From assembly GCA_014904985.1 (NCBI GenBank), contig MU128999.1, positions 1-64,000 on the forward strand: 64,000 nucleotides of DNA, read 5' to 3'. A program made the translations under genes and the position numbers. Position 1 is the first letter of the stretch. Each line of letters opens with the position of its first letter. This stretch comes from Hydnum rufescens UP504. Its lineage: Eukaryota > Basidiomycota > Agaricomycetes > Cantharellales > Hydnaceae. Positions 58,184 to 64,000 of the stretch are shown here, in pieces. Below the pieces are notes generated by a model that was not told where the DNA came from, ran no database searches, and was given only the letters and a program-made list of their open reading frames with translations.

Positions 58184-59696
58184 ATGACTTCCCTAGACGA
58201 CCCTCGACGACATGTTCGATATCATGGAGAATATGTGTCTAATGTGGGCCAGATTCACATCCGTCGGCCACCAGCGATACACATTGCATTTATTTCTAGG
58301 TTTCAAGCACAGATTTTCCTGGGCATAATCCAGAGGAACAACATCTCTGGAATCTGGAGCAATTCAAAAAGAAGCTGGCCGTCAAAATCCAGCGTATGTC
58401 TCAAATTACTGTCGAATTTGACCTCGTCGGTGTGGACGCGTCCATCGCAATGCCTTTCGTCGCATCCTTATTGCTGAGGTATGAATAACCATCCATTTCA
58501 TGCTGGCGTGCTGTTGAGATGGTCTGTATGACCAGGTCCCGACGATGGCTATCGAAACCGTCTATCTGTTCAACAACACCTCCGTCGTTCACGATGAAAT
58601 TCTAGGCCAACGTATCGGTCTAGTACCACTTGCTGTGGATCCCCACATGTTCACTATGCCCGGTAATATGCGATTTTCGCAGACTCGCGCGATGCCAATG
58701 CTTAGGGGCGTGGCACTGTTTAGATCTGGTCGCAGGCCCTAATGACCGAAACACGTTAGTGTTCAACTTGAACGTCAAGTGCGAACGCAACAAGAATGCA
58801 GTGAAGGGCGAAACAGATCCAGAGAAGCTGTATATTCATTCAAATGGTGCCAACCCGGTCCATTCCTCGAATCATTAATTCCACTAAATTATTGCACTTT
58901 GGTCTAGTGTACTCGCGTGACTTAATTTTTAAACCGGAGGGAGAGCAAGTGACTCGATTGGCTAAAAAGCCACCAAGACCTGCTAATGGCGACATCCTCT
59001 TAGCTAAATTACGGCCTGGCCAGGTACTTGAACCATTGTCGTTTGCCCCCCCCCCCCTCGCTTTCTCCAATGAATACTGACTCAACGAAAATGTGGGGTA
59101 ATTTGTGGGCAGGAGATAGAGGCAACATTGCATGCTTGCAAAGGCACTGGGGACATGCATGCAAAGTGGTCCCCCGTCGGTGCGTCACTCACACTTATGT
59201 CACGCAACCCCAATCGGCACTTAATGGTATCATCCATTCCAGCCACTGCGTCGTACCGCCTCCTCCCCCACATAATCATTCGTGAGCCCATCCCACCACA
59301 GCACGCGCGGAAATTCCAGGCCTGTTTCGCTCCGGGGGTGATCGACGTGCGACGGAACCCGCGGACGGGTGAAGACGAAGTCATCGTCGCGCACCCGCGC
59401 AAGGAGACCATGAGCCGGGAAGTCCTACGTCATGAAGAATTCAAGGACAAAGTCGAACTCACGCGTATTCGGGACTATTTCCTTTGTAAGTGGTCGTTTA
59501 GGTCTCTTCGGTGTGGTTAGGTTGGTACTGAGCATTCCATCTGTGCGCGTTTGTAGTTAGCATCGAGTCCACAGGGTGTATACCCCCGGAGAGACTTTTC
59601 TTGGATTCTGTTGCCGTCTTGCGAGCTAAAATAAAAAGGATCAAATCGGATATTCAGCGACACTTAATCGATGATGTCGTCATGGAAGGTCCATAG
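58184..59696 (+). CDS. RPC40: RNA polymerase I/III subunit AC40
   Basis: Alpha-like subunit shared by RNA polymerases I and III; with AC19 it nucleates polymerase assembly. MTSLDDPRRHVRYHGEYVSN starts the protein. After introns there are FPGHNPEEQHLWNLEQFKKK, the alpha-motif ITVEFDLVGVDASIA joined to NAFRRILIAE, VPTMAIETVYLFNNTSVVHD, EILGQRIGLVPL, VYSRDLIFKPEGEQ, GTGDMHAKWSPV, YRLLPHIIIREPIPP, FAPGVIDVRRNPRTGEDEV and DYFLFSIESTG, with a stop at 59694. One A is missing at 58449-58450 (SIA then NAFRR), inside the most conserved motif of the family, as expected for a consensus error. About seven introns. Confidence 0.93.
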
Positions 59697-59813
59697 TACA
59701 GGCAATCATGTATAATAATGATAGGGGTACATATTTTTGTTAGTGTTGACATGCAAGTCTCAAAATATGTCCCAGGGACGAGTCTAATCATGGACTATAA
59801 GTTATGAACATTA

Positions 59814-61065
59814 TCATTTTGATCGTTGTCGTCCTCGCGTTGGTCTCCGCCAAGAAAGTAATAAGGAAATGAGGGATGAGGTTGTCCTCTTCTGCGGCAC
59901 CTTGTGGGAAGCACTGATTTGGAACTTGGACTCAGCCCCAGATGGGTCCTTGGCAAAACGCTTTTTGTACTGCGCTGGTGTTTCGCTCCTCGTCCCCCTT
60001 TCCCACATCCCCATCCGAGTAGCTCTAAAAAGATAACAAGGAAAGTAAGGCGAGCGGCATGAGTGCGTGGTACAACGCCAGATGCAAAGCGAAGAGATGA
60101 TCTAACATTGCTTGTTCCTCAACCCGGAGGTATTCATCTTTCCCTACTGAGCCGTACTCTGCTCCAGATTGCAGGTAGGTGGTGCCCCAGCCAGCACGTA
60201 TCATCTCCAGACTGACACTCTTCCCGGTAAAGAGCGATGCCGGTAAAAACCTCGGTACGAAGTGGACATTGGCGACCTACATGGAAACCGAAAGCGAAGG
60301 AACGGAAATCAGCACGAAGAAACACCCTATTGGGGATAACATACGATTCGACCATACTGATCGCGTCGACCGAGTTGGCAATACACGCATTTTCCTTCGA
60401 TTTGTGCCTTCAGCCATGCTAGGGCCTTGTGGCGGTCCAGGGGTAACAGTCCAAGGTGAGAATATAGGTTGTTCAAAAGAAATTTATCTGGACATTCTAA
60501 ATACCTCCGCAGAATAGGGTTGACTTGGGCGGCCAAAATGGGCGGCCTGAACAAATAGGCATAGGTGGCATCACTACATTGAGGTATAAATTGGAACTAA
60601 ACCTCTGGCGCATCAACTCCGGCCAGACGAATATGAACTGTCTGATTTTGGAGCTCTAGAGGCCGATGTCGTCAGGGGAACTGTGAGCACTAAAACGATG
60701 GCACCCTCATACCCACGTTTGGTCGATGTTGGAACGTGTCGAAAGCCGAGGGGGAATCTCCAGAATAAGCCAGGGGTGTGATAAAGTCGAAAATTGTCGG
60801 CGTCGCCGACGCTATAGGAACCTGTAAATAGTTGACACATCCGAGAATGGTTAAAATATCCAACGTACCTGGTGACGATGCCTTTTATCCATGCTTTACG
60901 AGCAATCATTGAGGGTCTTATTGCTTCTGCTGTAGGGATACGACGAAAAAATCTGGCATAAAGTATTGCCCCTGCAATGGTCGCAAGGGAACCTGCACCA
61001 GCGGCAGCCACAGCGGAAGACCACACTGAAAACCACTGCCTTTCAGCACTGGTCGATGTGCTCAT
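59814..61065 (-). CDS. LCL3: LCL3-like endonuclease (SNase domain)
   Basis: Membrane-anchored staphylococcal-nuclease-like enzyme of the fungal LCL3 family, reported at mitochondria in yeast. The start at 61065 gives [17 protein letters not shown] and a hydrophobic anchor ([20 protein letters not shown]). Next come [19 protein letters not shown] with the first nuclease strand, [28 protein letters not shown] (Arg and Asp of the active site), [41 protein letters not shown] (second catalytic Arg region), [40 protein letters not shown] and [19 protein letters not shown]. The tail is basic. Five introns fit GT-AG rules and the frame is intact. Confidence 0.9.
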
Positions 61066-61685
61066 CCGGACGTGGGCGGTAGTCCGATGGTAAGGAGGTG
61101 GCGCGAAACGCGAAACTGTTGAGAGTCACGAGAACGGAGGTTGCCGACCGACAGCACTGGGCGTTTACGGATAATACGAATAGCCTTGCGCTCGGCCAAT
61201 CAAATGATGGCCACGGCAACGATGGCATCAACCGTCTCTTACCAGTTCCTGAAGCGAGTGTGAAGCACCGAGCAAGCCGCCGTGGCTTTACCGATCACTT
61301 TGAAGCAGAGCCTGCATGCCGCATGTACAGCATCATCGCGCATCAGGAACTCCGTCTCTCGAGTGGTCGGCTCGGCAACATCATACGGGCTGCCGATAAA
61401 CTGAATCGCTTGGGATCATCAAGGTCTACGCTCGAATAGTCTGACCCGCTTCCGTGTCAACGTGATGGTGTACAGGAACAAAATAGTTCCTTTTTGGGGT
61501 CAGTGATGCTGTTCTCCTTTGGGTAGCACTGGATGACCTATTAATGTCTTATTACTGTTTGTATTGCTACAGAGTTAATATCAGTAATTATTACACGCCC
61601 AACAGCACTGCCCTTATATAACCATTGTCCTCAAAAGCTGTCAGTAACTCTCCTTTCATTCCTTACCTTCTTCTCGTCACTCGTC
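61066..61685. promoter_or_regulatory. Divergent region, LCL3-like / ferritin-like gene
   Basis: 620 bp lie between two divergent start codons. A TATA-like ttatataac at 61613-61621 lies about 70 bp upstream of the ferritin-like start and may be its TATA box. No supported gene in between. Confidence 0.4.
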
Positions 61686-62865
61686 ATGTTTTTCCCTTTA
61701 GCCTTCGTACTCACTCTCTGTTCCCTGGCCTTCGCCGCACCCTTTAAGCGCGGCAACACGGACACCGAAATTCTGAACTTTGCTTTGACTCTCGAGTATT
61801 TGGAAAATGCCTTCTAGTGCGTCCATCTCCATATCTCGTCGTGTAACCTAATGTGCTCATCCTGCCGCATAGCACTGAGGGGTTGAAGAAGTACAGCGAG
61901 GCTAGCTTCACTGAAGCTGGCTTCCCTACTTTCGTTCGCGGCCGAATCAGTCAAATTGCTCAGCACGAGGCCACCCACATTAAGCTCTTGAAGAAAGCTC
62001 TGGGAATTGCGGCCACGAAGCCATGCACCTACTCGTGAGTGTTCTCGGAAATCGCGCATATTCGTGTTATCGACGCCCGATATGCGTAGCTTTCCCGATC
62101 ACGACCCCAAGTCGTTCGTTGCCCTCGCGAGTGCCCTGGAAACCGGGGGTGTGTCTGGTGAGCTTCATGCCATAACAATCTCAATATGTTCGTCCCTCTG
62201 CTAATACTTGGTTGCAGCATATCTCGGCAGCGGCCCGCTCCTCTCCACTCCCGAACTGAGGAAAACGGCCGGCAGTATCCAGAGCACCGAGGCCCGTCAG
62301 GCTAGCTGGATCGACAGTTCGGCTCTCCATGGTACGCCATGGAGCGGATCTTTCGACGTCCCTCTCGACCAGGACCAGATTATCTCTATTGTCAACGGAT
62401 TTATTGTTTCTTGCCCCGCCACCAATCCGCCCCTGTCTGCGAAGCCGTTCTCTCCCTTGAAGGTGTCCGCCGGTGTTCCCGGACAAAACGTATGCCCAAA
62501 TTTAGCCTCCGTATATACATTCGGATGATATGTTGACCCCTCGTCTACAGGTGACACTGACATTCAAGGACGACACTTCAGAGGGCCCATTCTTCCTTGC
62601 CTTGCTTTCTGGTCTTTCTACAACTATCGTTCCGATCGACTGCAACAATGAAGCTACCCTTCCTCAGGGTTTGCAAGGTGTTGTCTTTGCCCTTGTCACT
62701 GTACGTAACGGAAGGCATGGCCGCAGATGTGATATTGATAACTGATATGGTCTTCTCTTTCCCCCCATTCTATAGACCTCGAGCCACAAGGTCTCCGATA
62801 ATACCACTGTGGCCGGTGTTGTCCCCCTCAACTTTGACTTCTTGGCATCCGCCTCAAACCCGTGA
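61686..62865 (+). CDS. Secreted ferritin-like (Rds1-type) protein
   Basis: Member of the fungal ferritin-like/Rds1 group of secreted proteins, often induced by stress or stationary phase; biochemical role unknown. The start gives a clear signal peptide (MFFPLAFVLTLCSLAFAAPF) with a Lys-Arg right behind it that may be a Kex2 site. The ferritin-like helices have ILNFALTLEYLENAFY, EGLKKYSEASF and QIAQHEATHIKLLKKALG, with Glu and His placed as in di-iron helices. Then follow SFVALASALETGGVSAYLGS, STEARQASWIDSSALHGTPW and DQIISIVNGFIVSCP. A beta-rich end has VTLTFKDDTSEGPFFLALLS and VAGVVPLNFDFLASASNP, stop at 62863. Five introns fit and the frame is intact. Confidence 0.88.
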
Positions 62866-63533
62866 TCTGGTTCCCATCACGTACACCCATTACATTGGAT
62901 CGGTCATTTCATTCCTTAACCCTGCTGGACATTCTGTTGTGTGTCTACGGTCATTACCCTTTTTATTCGAAACCATTTATATACCACGGAGATAGCGTGT
63001 GTTGGTACTACTGTGAACTATAAGCGTAGAGCTGCTGTGCGCTTCCCCTTTAGTGATTGGGCCTAATCCGACTCGGACTAGATTAAATCACTGATCTGGG
63101 GGGTGTGCTGTGTATTTTAGATGAACGATAGAGACGCCACATTGGAAACACAATTCCTAGTGCATGCCCTTGAGCACAATTGGAGCTGGACGAGACTTGA
63201 GATCAGCGGATGTCTAGGCTGTCTGCTACAGGCCCGGCGGCAGACAGGTTGATCACAGAATGGCCACAGAGCCTATAGGCAATGTCACGCTCTGCGTCAC
63301 GCACGTCTGCCTAGACTAATTTGCTTCCGGTGGTCAGACACCTGTGCCTTACTGGGGTCTGCACCGAACCTCAAGGGGAGCCTGTATGTACGACATTCCA
63401 TTTCAATTTGGATCTCTTCCTCTGCGCCTGTGGATCAGGGTGAATCGAGCGTCAAATAAGCCGTCTTAATGGGCAATGACAATATCCTGGGACTTGCACC
63501 AGGTACGTCTGCTGATGACTGGTTATCTGCTAA
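62866..63533. other. Intergenic, nothing recognised
   Basis: The stretch between the ferritin-like gene and the right-edge F-box gene holds no supported frame. Short imperfect inverted repeats are present (for example around 63215-63250), but no RNA could be assigned. Confidence 0.35.
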
Positions 63534-64000
63534 ATGCATAGATCTTTAGTACTGGTTTTAAAAGTACATAGGCTGCCTCCGGAGATACTTTCTTTCATAT
63601 TTAAACTGGCTATACCGCCGCTCGAGCGACTGGATCGAAGGCGGTCAAAAGTTGCAATAATGTGTGTGTCGCACTACTGGAGAGATCTTGCTATCAAGAC
63701 GGTGAGTCTGGTAAGTCCTTCCAAAGTCGCCGACCTCCGATATCTCACAACTGAAGGCATATCTTCGAGTGGACCACATTACATCTCTCCTACAAATACT
63801 CCAACAGACCGGACAGTGAAAGCATCCCGAAAGAAATGCGCAGAACTCTAGAGAGATCCAAATCGGCACCTCTCACCATCATCTGGGATACGGAACACGG
63901 GATCCCAGCTAATAAAGAAGCAATTGATATTGTTCGTGGTCACATCTGGCGTCTGGTCGATCTTGAACTTGTAGCTATCAAGTCCCCACTGATCTCAGAT
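63534..64000 (+). CDS. F-box protein, truncated by window edge
   Basis: An F-box-like start is visible: VHRLPPEILSFIFKLAIPPL, then VAIMCVSHYWRDLAIKT. After an intron beginning at about 63702 comes the usual second motif FEWTTLHLSYKYSN and MRRTLERSKSAPLTIIWDTE, running off the end of the window. The layout (F-box, Trp-Thr-Thr-Leu, leucine-rich repeats) is that of the large F-box families of agaric fungi. The phase at the intron does not fit as written, perhaps another missing base. The true start may lie upstream, joined by a splice at 63570 (tacatag). Confidence 0.6.

Overview
The window looks like nuclear DNA of a filamentous basidiomycete (Agaricomycetes; the style resembles Rhizoctonia/Ceratobasidium, but I cannot place it to species). 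Genes are broken by many 50-70 bp GT-AG introns, neighbours lie on both strands, and nearly every recognisable protein is a conserved fungal housekeeping protein.

Layout. Bases 1-9266 are AT-rich and repeat-rich. They hold two oppositely oriented 0.72 kb foldback elements with perfect 8-bp target duplications (hAT-like MITEs), two copies of a 1.5 kb promoter-like block built from 160-bp modules, a 1.4 kb LTR-like insertion that splits one copy, and a fragment of a Crinkler/RHS-type nuclease gene. From 9267 on the sequence is gene-dense. In order: F-box/WD40/UIM protein (-), COQ10 (+), WOPR-domain regulator (+), IML2/TTC39-like TPR protein (-), NHX-type Na+(K+)/H+ antiporter (+), a gene-poor stretch 24.1-29.3 kb, a four-helix membrane protein (+), an uncharacterised protein (-), aldo/keto reductase 1 (+), a large alpha/beta-hydrolase (-), aldo/keto reductase 2 (-), dihydrolipoamide dehydrogenase LPD1 (+), a KDM8/JMJD5-like JmjC protein (+), elongation factor eEF1B-alpha (+) with a C/D snoRNA in its first intron, an RluA-type pseudouridine synthase (+), a UBE2S-type E2 (-), TAH18 (-), RPC40 (+), LCL3-like nuclease (-), a secreted ferritin-like protein (+) and a truncated F-box gene at the right edge (+).

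How the genes relate. There is no operon or biosynthetic cluster. Several pairs are divergent with very short shared upstream regions: F-box/COQ10 84 bp, uncharacterised/AKR1 114 bp, TAH18/RPC40 36 bp. Themes are mitochondrial function (COQ10, LPD1, IML2, LCL3), ubiquitin (F-box proteins, UIMs, UBE2S) and translation or RNA (eEF1B, snoRNA U18, pseudouridine synthase, RPC40).

Two points matter most to a user. First, the large first intron of the eEF1B gene carries a box C/D snoRNA whose guide is complementary to the snR18/U18 target in large-subunit rRNA; the same host intron is known in budding yeast. Second, at least a dozen coding sequences in nine genes are broken by single missing bases, nearly all in short homopolymer runs and all in the deletion direction. 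This pattern points to consensus (sequencing) errors rather than decay, so automatic gene models here will often be wrong.
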